From Nitrospira sp. (GTDB taxonomy: Bacteria; Nitrospirota; Nitrospiria; Nitrospirales; Nitrospiraceae), in NCBI GenBank assembly GCA_024760525.1, contig CP060499.1, positions 4,145,871-4,209,870 on the forward strand: a stretch of 64,000 nucleotides of DNA, written 5' to 3'. Shown here one piece after another: positions 35,012 to 44,021 of this stretch. Below the pieces are notes generated by a model. The model searched no databases. It saw nothing but the letters and a program-made list of their open reading frames with translations, and had not been told where the DNA came from. Every line of letters starts with the position of its first letter. Position 1 is the stretch's first letter. A program made the translations under genes and the position numbers.

Positions 35012-37267
35012 TCAGCGGCGGTGATGCGGGAGGCACAGGCTATTGGAACAATGGGCGACCTTGAGGTCCCCGTTCGTGACGTCGTAGTAGCTGATCAGGC
35101 CTCGGCCATCGATCCCGATAATCATCGACGTGAATTGACCGACATCGCCTTCATTCTGGACGGCAGTGTGGGTTGCCGAACGACAGTCAACATCGACGCA
35201 ATGGGCGACTCTGAGATCCCCGTTCGTCGCATCGTAGTAACTGATCAGACCTCGGCCGTCAGGACCGATGGTCATCGACGTGAATCGTCCAACATCACCC
35301 TGACTGTGAAGGGTGCCGACCTTGGCGGAACCGCAGCCCAGGTCGGCACAATGGGCGACCTTGAGGTCCCCGTTCGTGGCGTCGTAGTAGCTGATCAAGC
35401 CGAATCCATCGGACCCAACCACCACGGAGCTATACTGACCGACCTGCCCTGAACTGTCCAAGACACTATGCGTGGCTGAGGCACAGGCGAGATCGTCGCA
35501 ATGCGCAACCCTGATGTCCTCGTTGGTCGCATCATAGTAGCTGATCAGCGCCAGGCCGTCGGCTCCGATGGTGACCGAAGTAAATTGACCGACGTCACCT
35601 TTGCTGGCGAGTATGGTGGCCTTTGCTGAGCTACAGGCAATGTCGGCACAGTGGGCGACCTTGAGGTCCCCGTTCGTGGCGTCGTAGTAGCTGATCAAAC
35701 CTCGACCATCAACCCCGACGGTCATCGACGGAAATTGCCCGACCTGTCCCGTTTCGTCCAACGAGGTTTGAGTCCCTGTAATGCAGGCAAGATCAGCGCA
35801 GTGCATGATGTTCAGATCGCCGTTCGTCGCATCGTAGTACGCGATAAGGGGGAGTCCGTCGGTCCCGATCGAGACCGACATGAACTGACCGATATCGTGC
35901 CGGCTTTCAATCGTCGCAAGCGTGGCCGAGGCACAGGCGAGATCGGCACAGTGAATCACCTTGAGGTTGCCCTTCGTCGCATCATGATAGCTGATAAGCC
36001 CCTTTCCATCAGGTCCCATCACCATCGAAGACGGCGCGCCCACATTGATCGCTCCCCCATCCAGCAACGTCACGGTCGCAGAGATACACTCTGCGTCGCC
36101 ACAATGAGCCACTTTCAGATCTCCGTTTGTCACATCATAGTAGCTGATGAGAGGAAGTCCATCGATGCCGGTGGCCACGGAACTGTGTTCTCCGACGTTG
36201 CCGATGCTGTCCGGTGTGGCAATGGTCGCGAAGGTACACGCGACGTCGCCACAGTGAGCCACTTTCAGATCCCCGTTTGTCGCGTCGTAGTAGCTGATCA
36301 GGCCGAGGCCATCGGCCCCGATCGTCGTGGAGGTGTAGAGACCGACATCGCCTTCACTCTCAAGAACGGTGCGCGTTGCGGACGTGCACACCACTTCCTC
36401 ACAGTGCACGACTTTTAGATCGCCGTTCGTCGCATCGTAGTAGCCGATGAGCGGCCGACTGTCCATACCGATCGCCACGGAACTGTACTGGCCCACATCG
36501 CCGGTTTTATCTGGAGTGGTCGTGAGCGTGGGTTCCGTACAAGGTAGGTCAGGACAGAGGGCGGATTTCAAGTAGTGGTCGGTCGCGTCATAATAGCTGA
36601 TGAGCCCCTGGCCTCCGGCAATAGCAACCGAGGTGTACAGACCGACATTTTCCTCGGCTTTGAGAAACGTGAGCGTGGTAATCGTAGCCGCCCTACAGGC
36701 GACGTCGCTGCAATGCGCCGCTTTCAGGTCTCCATTCGTGACATCGTAGTAAGTGATAAGGGGGAGTTTGTCGGTACCGATAGTCAGGGAACTGTACTGA
36801 CCGACATCCCCGTCGCGGTCGAGGGCGGTGAGCGTGGCCGAAGTGCAGGCAACATCGACGCAGTGGGCAACTTTCAAATCCCCGTTCGTGGCGTCATGGT
36901 ACGTGATGAGGCCCAGGTCATCGCTTCCGATGGCGATGGAGGTGTAGCGACCGACATCGCCGGTGCGGTCCAGAGAACTGATCGTCGCGGAGGTACACGT
37001 CTGGTTGGAGCAGTGGGCGACCTTCAGGTCGCCGTTGATGGCATCATAGTAGCTGATGAGAGCCAGCCCGTCGGCCCCGATGGTCACGGAGCTGTACTGA
37101 CCGGCATCGCCCGAGCCATCCCGGGTAATAATCGAGAAGCCCGGTCGCTCAAGAGCAGTGTCATCCGCCTCTGCAGAGAGGTTCACGTCCCGTCCCGGCG
37201 GAGGCATGATGAAGACGAGGAGAGCGATCCCCAGTCTTATCGATTTCGTGCCCGATCGGCGCTTCAT
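35012..37267 (-). CDS. Exported tandem-repeat protein (14 repeats of about 48 residues)
   Basis: A 751-residue protein with an N-terminal hydrophobic signal segment (MKRRSGTKSIRLGIALLVFIM). The rest is 14 consecutive repeats of about 48 residues with consensus DVGQYSSVTIGADGLGLISYYDATNGDLKVAHC, where the run LISYYD and the Cys of AHC followed by C at +5 are the most conserved positions. Each repeat may fold as blades of a propeller or a beta-solenoid, with a Cys pair that could form a disulfide. The last repeat is cut short (HCSNSLCLPHHRR). I use ATG 37267, since the 16 upstream residues are not signal-like. No function is recognised. Confidence 0.8.
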   Translation of the reverse strand: MKRRSGTKSIRLGIALLVFIMPPPGRDVNLSAEADDTALERPGFSIITRDGSGDAGQYSSVTIGADGLALISYYDAINGDLKVAHCSNQTCTSATISSLDRTGDVGRYTSIAIGSDDLGLITYHDATNGDLKVAHCVDVACTSATLTALDRDGDVGQYSSLTIGTDKLPLITYYDVTNGDLKAAHCSDVACRAATITTLTFLKAEENVGLYTSVAIAGGQGLISYYDATDHYLKSALCPDLPCTEPTLTTTPDKTGDVGQYSSVAIGMDSRPLIGYYDATNGDLKVVHCEEVVCTSATRTVLESEGDVGLYTSTTIGADGLGLISYYDATNGDLKVAHCGDVACTFATIATPDSIGNVGEHSSVATGIDGLPLISYYDVTNGDLKVAHCGDAECISATVTLLDGGAINVGAPSSMVMGPDGKGLISYHDATKGNLKVIHCADLACASATLATIESRHDIGQFMSVSIGTDGLPLIAYYDATNGDLNIMHCADLACITGTQTSLDETGQVGQFPSMTVGVDGRGLISYYDATNGDLKVAHCADIACSSAKATILASKGDVGQFTSVTIGADGLALISYYDATNEDIRVAHCDDLACASATHSVLDSSGQVGQYSSVVVGSDGFGLISYYDATNGDLKVAHCADLGCGSAKVGTLHSQGDVGRFTSMTIGPDGRGLISYYDATNGDLRVAHCVDVDCRSATHTAVQNEGDVGQFTSMIIGIDGRGLISYYDVTNGDLKVAHCSNSLCLPHHRR

Positions 37268-37342
37268 GAAGCACCCGTTGGCTATAGTCTGAACCACGGT
37301 GGGCGGAAGAGGCAAGAGGGAGAGTTGCTCGGGAGGATTCTC

Positions 37343-37837
37343 CTAATCACACTTCTTGAACTGACTTTGCAGACAACGCTGCGCGATCTCCTGCGCTTTC
37401 TGGATCTGAGGCGGAGTCATGTGTGATGCCATCATGTCACGGTCTTTCATTATCTCATTCTTTGAACCGCCGCTCGACGATTCTGCAGCCACTGTATACC
37501 ACATATGGGCACGAACATAGTCTTGTGGAACACCGGCCCCCTTCGCATACATCTGGGCTAGTTCGTTCTGAGCCCCCGCGTGGCCCTGCCCTGCCGCCAG
37601 GCGATGCCATTTCAGGGCAACCTGATAGTTCTGGGTCACACCTAGGCCGCTGGCATACAGCAGTCCCAGATTGTACTGCGCTCGCGCGTCGCCTTTCTCC
37701 GCCAAAGGGTAAAAGAGTCCGGCCGCCACTCTGAAGTCGCCACGCTGGAGGGCATCATACGGTTCATCACCGGAGAGTGCTGCCGCCGATGTCGCACCCA
37801 CGACGACCAACATCACCGTGAGCAGGAAAGGCCTCAT
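37343..37837 (-). CDS. Exported Sel1-like repeat protein
   Basis: A 164-residue protein with a signal peptide (MRPFLLTVMLVVVGATSAAA) and about three Sel1-like/TPR repeats between residues 28 and 110 (ALQRGDFRVAAGLFYPLAEKG; NLGLLYASGLGVTQNYQVAL; ELAQMYAKGAGVPQDYVRA). Such repeats mediate protein-protein contacts in the periplasm. It lies upstream of the large repeat protein on the minus strand, 75 bp apart, so the two may be co-transcribed. The C-terminal QRCLQSQFKKCD has two Cys. Confidence 0.8.
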   Translation of the reverse strand: MRPFLLTVMLVVVGATSAAALSGDEPYDALQRGDFRVAAGLFYPLAEKGDARAQYNLGLLYASGLGVTQNYQVALKWHRLAAGQGHAGAQNELAQMYAKGAGVPQDYVRAHMWYTVAAESSSGGSKNEIMKDRDMMASHMTPPQIQKAQEIAQRCLQSQFKKCD

Positions 37838-38325
37838 CGTTTACCTATCTTTAGGCGCTACAAGAAGCATCGAGATCTTGACCGTCTTACACCCAGTTAC
37901 ACAAAGCCATTTCTTCGGCTTCTGCCTACACCACAGCAGGAAGTGGCGCGGGCAAACCCATTCTTGTCGAGCGAGACCAAAATGTCACCAAAATGTTGTT
38001 TTCGCCGACAGCGTTCGCCCAAGCGTCACATAACCAAAAGACGATTGAATTCCATCCGACGACCACGGCCATGTTGCAGATGCGGGAACCTTCGGACTTA
38101 TGCTGATTGACCAGTTCTGGCCTGGTCAGCCGCCGTCGCGGAAGACTGAAACCATGCAGATGATCTCGCCGAGTATGTCGCCCCAGCCTCCTTCGGTCCG
38201 TTGCGCCGGAAGGGGCGTTAAGAGGCGTCTGGGCAGGTATCGCTATCTTGTCACCTGATCATGAATGCCCGCATTCTACCACCCTTCCCTCGCCAGCAGC
38301 GTGAACGGACTGATGAACAGAAGGA
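37838..38325. other. Intergenic region without recognised gene
   Basis: About 490 bp between the Sel1 protein gene and the methyltransferase gene. No open frame here has both a ribosome binding site and protein-like composition, and I see no tRNA or clear terminator. It must contain the minus-strand promoter of the Sel1 gene near 37840-37900, which I could not place with confidence. Confidence 0.5.
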
Positions 38326-39084
38326 TCATGCGGCGGTAGCCTTCTGCAAGAACATCACGCGCTCTCGAAACGTGCGAATCAAACTCACCATGAACGGCAC
38401 GACGGCGGCGAGCTGGCCGATTTGTCGGATACGGGGCTTATAGCTGGTCTGCATGTAGGCCAGTTCTTCCCAGCTCATCGTCCAAGAGAACTGTTGGAGA
38501 AGTTTGGCGTATTGACGGCAGCTTAGATAATTCAAGCACTCCGTCGCATACTTCAAATTCCATTGCGCGACATAGCTGGCCGACTTCCCACGCTGGTACG
38601 GGCTCCGTATCCCCAATAGCGCCCAAAAATAATACCAGGCATAACGCTTAAAGGGGATCAGCCCTCCGAGTGGCACATGGAGATGCGGCTCGATGATCTG
38701 CCATTTTGCTGGCAGAACATGCACCGCCACCCCGCCAGGTTTCAAAACGCGATGGATTTCGCGAAACACCACCTGCTGATCATGGACGTGTTCAAAGACT
38801 TGATCTGACAGGATGAGGTCAAACGTATTATCGGGCCACGGCATCACGTCATGATTGGAGAATCGAAACCAACCTGCATCCGCCTCTTGGCGCAGTTTAA
38901 TCGGATTAGGCCGGTCCATAAAGTCGCCTTTGTTGTAGCCAAAGGCCTGACGATATCCCATGTCGCGCAGTTGGTACACCCGATGCCCGTCCCCACAGCC
39001 AAAGTCCAGGATAAGGCTGTCGGATGTGATCGGGATGCCTTTGTGTTTGCAAATCTCAATGTGGCGCACATCTGGCGTATGCAT
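38326..39084 (-). CDS. Class I SAM-dependent methyltransferase
   Basis: A 252-residue protein with a UbiE/Methyltransf_11-like fold: glycine-rich motif I LILDFGCGDGHRVYQL (about 24-39), acidic motif II region, motif IV FDLILSDQVFEHV, and EIHRVLKPGGVAVHVLP as motif V/VI. The C-terminal third is basic and aromatic and may bind the acceptor. No signal peptide. Substrate unknown; a sugar, lipid or quinone acceptor is possible. Confidence 0.85.
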   Translation of the reverse strand: MHTPDVRHIEICKHKGIPITSDSLILDFGCGDGHRVYQLRDMGYRQAFGYNKGDFMDRPNPIKLRQEADAGWFRFSNHDVMPWPDNTFDLILSDQVFEHVHDQQVVFREIHRVLKPGGVAVHVLPAKWQIIEPHLHVPLGGLIPFKRYAWYYFWALLGIRSPYQRGKSASYVAQWNLKYATECLNYLSCRQYAKLLQQFSWTMSWEELAYMQTSYKPRIRQIGQLAAVVPFMVSLIRTFRERVMFLQKATAA

Positions 39085-39644
39085 GTTACCCCCTCAGTTG
39101 AGACCCCGTAACAGTGGCAAGCTTCGCCGGTCGACTGGACTCTTACCAGGAAGTTTCCCGGCCTTGGGTTTCGGTCTCGACATAAACTCATCTTGCCAGA
39201 CCGCCAGCGTGATGTCACGCAATGGGATAGGCGAGCTTTACCGGCGCCAACTAGTTGCAGCCACACGACGGGCTCAGTCGTCCGTCACGGCAGAGAAGCA
39301 CGTCCCTTTAAATATCTGCAGACTCCGCCGTGATGGCAACAGCTGCTGCATCGTCTTGGGTTCTCTGGGAACACTTGTGTCTGCAAAAATCCTGAGCGTC
39401 GAGCAAGTTCGCTTCCACGACAGAGTAGGGCAGCCACTTGACAATGTCTTGACGGTTAACCGGATGCGGGCACGGTACCCGCGCCCGAAGGTTCTCTTTT
39501 TCCGTGTTTTTCGGCGCAATCAACACCCACAGAAGGATGATAGATCAACGCCGAAACACCATGGCATGGCGGGACGACGACATGTCCGGCAAAAGTCCAC
39601 TCGGTGTCCGCATCACTCGCCCTCTCGCCAAGCGGACCGGGAGC
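39085..39644. other. Intergenic region without recognised gene
   Basis: About 560 bp. Several open frames exist, but none has a domain or ribosome binding site that supports it. A short palindrome GCGTGATGTCACGC lies near 39209. It may hold degraded sequence or the promoter of the methyltransferase gene. Confidence 0.5.
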
Positions 39645-39833
39645 TTACGCCTTGGGACGCGGTCTGGTCGTGTGCTGGAAAAGGCATTTGGGGCAGGTGT
39701 AGTGGACGAACTGGTCGCCGCCGACCAGCCGTTTCTTCATGGGAACGCTGCACCAGGTACAGAGGCGATCAGGTATCATTGTCACCTTTGGGTGAATTCC
39801 ATGGATGTCTTGTTCCTGAGCCTTGAACGACAT
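39645..39833 (-). CDS. Small zinc-ribbon-like protein
   Basis: A 62-residue protein with two cysteine pairs: DRLCTWCSVPM and YTCPKCLFQ. The spacing C-x2-C ... C-x2-C over about 25 residues suggests a zinc ribbon. The C-terminus is basic. No longer domain is present. It lies 5 bp downstream of another small minus-strand gene. Function unknown. Confidence 0.55.
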   Translation of the reverse strand: MSFKAQEQDIHGIHPKVTMIPDRLCTWCSVPMKKRLVGGDQFVHYTCPKCLFQHTTRPRPKA

Positions 39834-39838
39834 GGGGA

Positions 39839-39997
39839 TTAGACTGGAGTCGTGAGTGAATCGATGACGCGTTGTGCCTGATTCAGCGCGGCTGCTTGTG
39901 CCTCTTCACGGGACGCCAAGCTCCCGTCCGGGCATCCTTTGTTACCTTTCCATCGTGCTGTGCCGAACTCGATCCAGCGTTTCCTATAGTCGGGCAT
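39839..39997 (-). CDS. Small hypothetical protein, shortened relative of the 41633 gene product
   Basis: A 52-residue product from ATG 39997, preceded by GGAGGG at 7 bp. Its beginning (MPDYRKRWIEF) and end (SREEAQAAALNQAQRVIDSL) match the beginning and end of the protein encoded at 41633-41953, but the central HVCWGYHNG-like part is replaced by a shorter segment. The family is unknown to me. A frame start 33 bp upstream is possible. Confidence 0.5.
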   Translation of the reverse strand: MPDYRKRWIEFGTARWKGNKGCPDGSLASREEAQAAALNQAQRVIDSLTTPV

Positions 39998-40349
39998 TGG
40001 CATGCCCTCCAGTCTCCACGCATCCCACAACGCCTTCCTTCCATAAGAGAAGTCTCCGTGATCCTGTAGTGCAGAAGCTATGCCAGTCGCCGCATCGGAG
40101 GTATGAAGACGGAAGGGGTCTAAACGGCCCCCTTACGTGACAGGGCCGAACGATCGGTGTCGGTGATTCAGCGGAAGACGCGTAGCGCGTGATGCTGGAT
40201 GATCAGATAGGTTTGTATCGTTTCTGAGCCTCTACCATAGAATTATGGGCCACATGTTCCTTCCAATAGCCGACAGAAGGAACGTGTCCAAAAAATGTTC
40301 TCCGTCTGACCATCCTGCCACACTTGACCGTCCTTTTTGAGCCAGAGGC
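39998..40349. other. Intergenic region without recognised gene
   Basis: About 350 bp. No supported gene. A GC-rich stretch GGGGTCTAAACGGCCCCC near 40117 forms a short imperfect hairpin. Confidence 0.45.
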
Positions 40350-40712
40350 TTAGTGCGCCAATTCATACCGGACCGCCCATAACAGTTCATCTATTCCAAA
40401 GGGCTTGCGCAACGTCTGTCGTGCACCCAACAGCCTGGCGGTACTGAGCATGGACTGATCACCGACCATGCCGGAGACAGCGATGACTTTGACATTCAGG
40501 AATTCACGAGTGAGTTCCATGATGGTATCGAGTCCATTCAACTCAGGCATCAGAATATCGACGATGACCAAATCCACCGGGCTCTGTCGATATAAGGCGA
40601 CCCCCTCGCGCCCGTTGGACGCTTCCACCGCCTCATGGCCTGCCGATTGAAGAGCCGTCGATAACAATGTGCGAATGGGAGCCTCATCATCAATCACCAA
40701 TATCGTGGCCAT
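40350..40712 (-). CDS. Single-domain response regulator (CheY-like)
   Basis: A 120-residue stand-alone receiver domain with acidic residues Asp8-Asp9 (LVIDDE), phospho-accepting Asp52 (LVIVDILMPELNG), a VIAVSG motif with the conserved Ser/Thr position, and the conserved Lys in LRKPFGIDEL. No output domain. No partner kinase is adjacent. It may act in a phosphorelay or on a protein partner. Confidence 0.9.
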   Translation of the reverse strand: MATILVIDDEAPIRTLLSTALQSAGHEAVEASNGREGVALYRQSPVDLVIVDILMPELNGLDTIMELTREFLNVKVIAVSGMVGDQSMLSTARLLGARQTLRKPFGIDELLWAVRYELAH

Positions 40713-41122
40713 ACTCCCCCTTGGACATACACCATCACTGAAAAATCAGTCTGTCGGAGTGTACGTGAAATAGACAGAGTTTCAATGAAAAGCCCGATTT
40801 AAGAGACAGAAGAGCAACAGAAGACCGCGGGTTCCCAGGATATTGCTATTGATTCCTATCTATTGTTATAAACGGGTTGTGCGTCTTGATTTGCGCGCCC
40901 TTCCGTCTTTTTCTAAACCCTCAATCAGCATGAGTACGAATACATTTTATTTGGACATCTCCTCCAATACGGTGAGGCCGATCGCAAGGCTCTGAAAATG
41001 GGCATCCGCCTGCCGACGCTCGAGTCTGCCCATTCACGATATCGTCAGGAGATCTCGGATATTAGTTTTCAGTTACTTGCAATCAGTGGATTGAGCAAGG
41101 ACCCGACACTCTAGGAGGTAGC
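40713..41122. other. Divergent intergenic region
   Basis: About 410 bp between the response regulator and the small HTH-like gene. It is A+T-richer than its surroundings in part (TTCCTATCTATTGTTATAAACGGG near 40850). It presumably holds divergent promoters; none could be assigned clearly. Confidence 0.45.
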
Positions 41123-41401
41123 ATGCCGCAGAGAGACAACTCAAAAAAGGAGTGTTTTCGTCTATGGAAGGATGGGCGATCCATCAGCGAGATACAGCGC
41201 GCGACAACAGCGACGCATGAATCGATTCGAGCATGGGTGCGTGAGTGGGAGCGCGGTCTTCATAGAACATGGGATGTCGGTGTAAGCAAAATCCGGCTTC
41301 CCTCAAAACCAGCCGAACGGCTTCCTGAAGATCCGACGAAGGTCTTCCAGGAGGAGGGTCAATCCCAGTTCGTCAACACCTTGGCGGACCGCATCATGTA
41401 A
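41123..41401 (+). CDS. Small helix-turn-helix-like protein
   Basis: A 92-residue product with ribosome binding site AGGAGG seven bases before ATG 41123. Residues about 7-40 (ECFRLWKDGRSISEIQRATTA, then THESIRAWVREWERG) resemble the helix-turn-helix of transposase- or resolvase-type DNA-binding domains. The C-terminal half is not distinctive. No transposase catalytic domain follows. It may be a small regulator or the remnant of a larger protein. Confidence 0.5.
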   Translation: MPQRDNSKKECFRLWKDGRSISEIQRATTATHESIRAWVREWERGLHRTWDVGVSKIRLPSKPAERLPEDPTKVFQEEGQSQFVNTLADRIM

Positions 41402-41632
41402 ACGGCTGGGATTCCGACGATCACCGCCGATTCCAACACCAACGGGCGGAACCTCTTCACATTGCGAACGTGATTGAGCAGCACATAGCACGGTTACCAC
41501 CATTCCTGGAGCACCAGCCACAGGTTAATTTCGGTTTGCCCGATGGAGGCGATGGATGTGTATGGAGAATAGTTGAACAACTCCCGTCCGCAGTTGTCGG
41601 AAAATACATCGAGATGACGGTATTGTGGCAGT

Positions 41633-41953
41633 CTACAATGCGCCCCCTCTGATCCAGGATTGAACGAAAGAGTAAGTCAGCTTTCGCACCCTGTCGCCAT
41701 ACGTTCCGATCATCGACGCAGGCTGAGACAACGGAAATTGTGCAGGTGGTTCGATTGAATCCACGATGTGCTTCGCCTCCTCCAGCGCTGCCGCGGTGGC
41801 GTTCTCACGGGAAGGAAAGACGCCGCTGGTGCGTCCATTGTGGTACCCCCAGCAGACGTGTCGGAATTCAATAATGCGATACTCGCAATGCCAGGTCCCA
41901 TCAGCTTGCCGTCTCGGCAACAACTCGATCCTGCGATGCTTATAGTCCAGCAT
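41633..41953 (-). CDS. Small hypothetical protein
   Basis: A 106-residue product from ATG 41953 (AGGA 8 bp upstream; an ATG 24 bp earlier is possible). It contains an aromatic/cysteine-containing core (WHCEYRIIEFRHVCWGYHNG) and a segment FPSRENATAAALEEAKHIVDSI also found in the product at 39839-39997. No known family recognised; both genes probably belong to one lineage-specific family. Confidence 0.55.
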   Translation of the reverse strand: MLDYKHRRIELLPRRQADGTWHCEYRIIEFRHVCWGYHNGRTSGVFPSRENATAAALEEAKHIVDSIEPPAQFPLSQPASMIGTYGDRVRKLTYSFVQSWIRGGAL

Positions 41954-42035
41954 TCTCGTTTCCTGCACTCCCATCATTCATCCAAAGAACCATAGAATCC
42001 GGAGAACCATCACACCAGGGCTATTCCTGCAGCGG

Positions 42036-42194
42036 TCATCGCTCTGCGTTGGTCCCTTCTTCACCAAGCAGAGCAGATAGGCCTTCGATCTTTTTCCTCA
42101 AGGACTCCGCTTCGACATTTGAGAGGTCTCCCGTTTCGAGCAGCTGCTTGCTGACCATGAGACGCTCACGAATACTCTGCCGGTAATCAGACAT
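42036..42194 (-). CDS. Small hypothetical helical protein
   Basis: A 52-residue product from ATG 42194, with GAGG seven bases upstream. It is highly charged and predicted to form two helices (YRQSIRERLMVSKQLLETG and NVEAESLRKKIEGLSALLG). No domain recognised. It lies just downstream of another small minus-strand gene, with a short gap. Confidence 0.45.
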   Translation of the reverse strand: MSDYRQSIRERLMVSKQLLETGDLSNVEAESLRKKIEGLSALLGEEGTNAER

Positions 42195-42232
42195 CGCGTG
42201 CCTCGTCACAGGGTGCTGCATCACAGCGTTGG

Positions 42233-42421
42233 TTAGTGACGCTGGGGTGAGAGAAGGTATGTCTTCAGTTCTTCCACGTAATATTCAACGACAGGCCGTT
42301 CATCTGGTGCTAACGGCACATTGAAAGGGAAGACCGTAGAGGACAGAAGGTTTTCGCAGGAACGGATGAATTCTTGAAGTTCCATCCGCAGGGAAGAGGG
42401 AGGATCGGTAAACACGAACAT
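42233..42421 (-). CDS. Small hypothetical protein
   Basis: A 62-residue product from ATG 42421, with AAGGCGG upstream. The sequence includes RMELQEFIRSCENLLSSTVF and ERPVVEYYVEELKTYLL. No family recognised. It is in a run of small minus-strand genes left of the tRNA-Leu remnant. Confidence 0.45.
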   Translation of the reverse strand: MFVFTDPPSSLRMELQEFIRSCENLLSSTVFPFNVPLAPDERPVVEYYVEELKTYLLSPQRH

Positions 42422-42568
42422 AGAGGCACCGCCTTTCTCACAAGGTGTCGGCGGTAGGCCATCCAGGAGTCGTCGGCAAGATGTGTGAGGAGAGTATAAC
42501 CTGTTAAGAGTACTCCCAATTTCAGAGACAGTCAACAGGAGCGACCTCTACCCCCCAAGCTCCGTTGT

Positions 42569-42772
42569 CTAATCTACTCGCGAAAAGCGTGGAATGGAAA
42601 CGCCCCCTTTATCGACGCTCTCAGTAAACATGGCAACCGGTCTTATCCAGAGCCCTCGCTCGCCGTACAACGCCCGGTACACGACGAACTCCTCCTCCGT
42701 TTCTGAATGCCTGGCGACTCCCAAAACTTCATAGTCTTGGCCATGGTGGCGGTAGATGCCGGGTGAGACCAT
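42569..42772 (-). CDS. DUF1653-domain protein, copy 1
   Basis: A 67-residue single-domain protein: GIYRHHGQDYEVLGVARHSETE at the N-terminus, then VVYRALYGERGLWIRP and the ending RFSRVD, all typical of DUF1653. Function unknown. It is nearly identical to the product at 56005-56211, from which it differs by lacking one Lys near residue 11. It lies downstream of the tRNA-Leu fragment at the left edge of the island. Confidence 0.8.
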   Translation of the reverse strand: MVSPGIYRHHGQDYEVLGVARHSETEEEFVVYRALYGERGLWIRPVAMFTESVDKGGVSIPRFSRVD

Positions 42773-42840
42773 GATTGCCTGCGCCTCGTAGTGGGAACAC
42801 CTGCATGTTCACGTGACAGTTACGTGACAATTGAGCCCAA
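42569..42840. repeat. Long direct repeat, left copy (DUF1653 gene and upstream 68 bp)
   Basis: About 270 bp closely matching 56005-56279, with differences clustered near the start codon of the DUF1653 gene. The following 90-bp segment differs between copies, then identity resumes in the tRNA-Leu part. The repeat frames the left edge of the accessory island. Confidence 0.9.
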
Positions 42841-42928
42841 GACTATACCCAAGCGGGTGCTCTCAGGGGGTAGCCAATGAGGCCCCTGAAAAGCAGAAAA
42901 CCATTTGGCAGTCGCGTGGATCGTGCGG

Positions 42929-42983
42929 TGGTGCCGAAGCCGGGATTTGAACCCGGACACCCGTGAGGGCGCTAGACCCTGAA
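42929..42983 (-). repeat. tRNA-Leu 3' fragment (putative attachment site remnant)
   Basis: Fifty-five bp matching the 3' part of the tRNA-Leu(CAG) at 56364-56418 in 53 positions. On the minus strand the match begins exactly at the first base of the anticodon loop (TTCAGGG), continues through the anticodon stem 3' strand, variable arm and T arm, and ends with the encoded CCA. The 5' half of the tRNA is absent. This is the typical product of an integrase that crosses over in the anticodon loop. Confidence 0.85.
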
Positions 42984-43302
42984 GGGAGCGCAGCTTCTCT
43001 CCTCCTGTTGCTCACCGTGTCGCACTGTTGCATTTTCCCCTGTATTGAGCAGCTTTCTTGAGACAGGAGAATACGGCAGGAAACAGCAGGATAGGGTATC
43101 CACTCGACAGTTATTTGACAGTCCCCCTGGCAGAAGACCTACCCGGGCCTTCAGCGGCAGCTAGGGGGCGCCACATGGAGTCCTCTACGACTAGCCATTT
43201 ATATCCAGCGCTCTCCCTCCTAGAACTAGCCCCCGCCTTCAACCTTTTGCCCCTCACTCGCCCCGACCAATCGTGACAGGCTTTTGTCTGATATCTGCGG
43301 TC

Positions 43303-43330
43303 TTGACTTCTAAAAGTTTGAGATTATTTA
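43303..43330 (+). promoter_or_regulatory. Putative promoter of the first Hsp20 gene
   Basis: TTGACT at 43303-43308, 16-bp spacer, TATTTA at 43325-43330. The same arrangement (TTGACT, 16 bp, TATNNA) precedes two other Hsp20 genes and htrA in the island. Confidence 0.6.
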
Positions 43331-43462
43331 AAGCGCAGTTGACATGCTGGACTGGACGGACGTGGTGAAGGGTGCCCTATCTGGCCAGCTGTTATAGCGG
43401 TGTACTCCGGCCCTTCACGCGTTCCTTACCTTCATTGTTATACATTTACAGGAGGTGGGGCT

Positions 43463-43897
43463 ATGTCTTGGGAAAACCAACTGCCTGTCTTGTTCCCTAA
43501 CCGATCGGTCGAGTCACAAATTGATCATCTTCTGGAGGACGCCATCCAATCTGTGAATGGGTGGTCGCAGTCCTGGAATCCAGCCTGCAATATTTTTGAG
43601 AACGACGAGGGGTTCACCGTTCAGATGGCGCTTCCGGGCTTGGAGGCGAATCAGATCTCGGTGCAGGTCGAACACAACATACTGCGAGTAAAAGGGGAAC
43701 GGAAGCGCAACGAGTCTGAGGGGAGACGATGGTACATGCAAGGGATCGGAGCCGGTGCGTTCTCCTGTGTATTCAACCTGCCTGAGTATGCGGACCATGA
43801 GAAATCGATGGCCTCATATAAGCAGGGACTGTTAACGATTACCTTCCCGAAGCGGGAACAGGCAAAACCACGCCCGATCATGATCGAGTGTGGATAA
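43463..43897 (+). CDS. Hsp20/alpha-crystallin small heat-shock protein (1)
   Basis: ATP-independent holdase chaperone of 144 residues. The start ATG 43463 follows AGGAGGTGG at 6 bp. The alpha-crystallin domain (about 35-130) has NIFENDEGFTVQMALPGLEAN, then VKGERKRN and a C-terminal strand GLLTITFPK. It is more diverged from the other island Hsp20s than they are from each other (no RWDP-like N-terminus). The first gene of the island. Confidence 0.9.
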   Translation: MSWENQLPVLFPNRSVESQIDHLLEDAIQSVNGWSQSWNPACNIFENDEGFTVQMALPGLEANQISVQVEHNILRVKGERKRNESEGRRWYMQGIGAGAFSCVFNLPEYADHEKSMASYKQGLLTITFPKREQAKPRPIMIECG

Positions 43898-44021
43898 AGA
43901 TTGTGACACGTACTCGTCCTCGCCGGCGATCCTGGATTCAGGCGCCGGCGGGACCAAACAGGCGGCAGTCATGCAACCGTCCTAAAGGGGCCTAATGAGG
44001 CGAAGAAAGGAGGATATTGCC

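Larger units (their letters stand above)
42773..43462. other. Left edge of island, mostly non-coding
   Basis: About 690 bp with no supported protein gene. It contains the end of the direct repeat, the tRNA-Leu 3' fragment at 42929-42983 and the promoter of the first Hsp20 gene at 43303-43330. The stretch 42984-43300 has no recognised content. Confidence 0.6.

Noticed and set aside
35651..37426. Plus-strand frames of 255 and 283 codons opposite the repeat protein
   Set aside because: Their own apparent repeats (VVADQ...) mirror the minus-strand repeats; no start or domain support.
38960..39826. 288-codon plus-strand frame
   Set aside because: Overlaps the methyltransferase gene in antisense, lacks domain similarity and a ribosome binding site.
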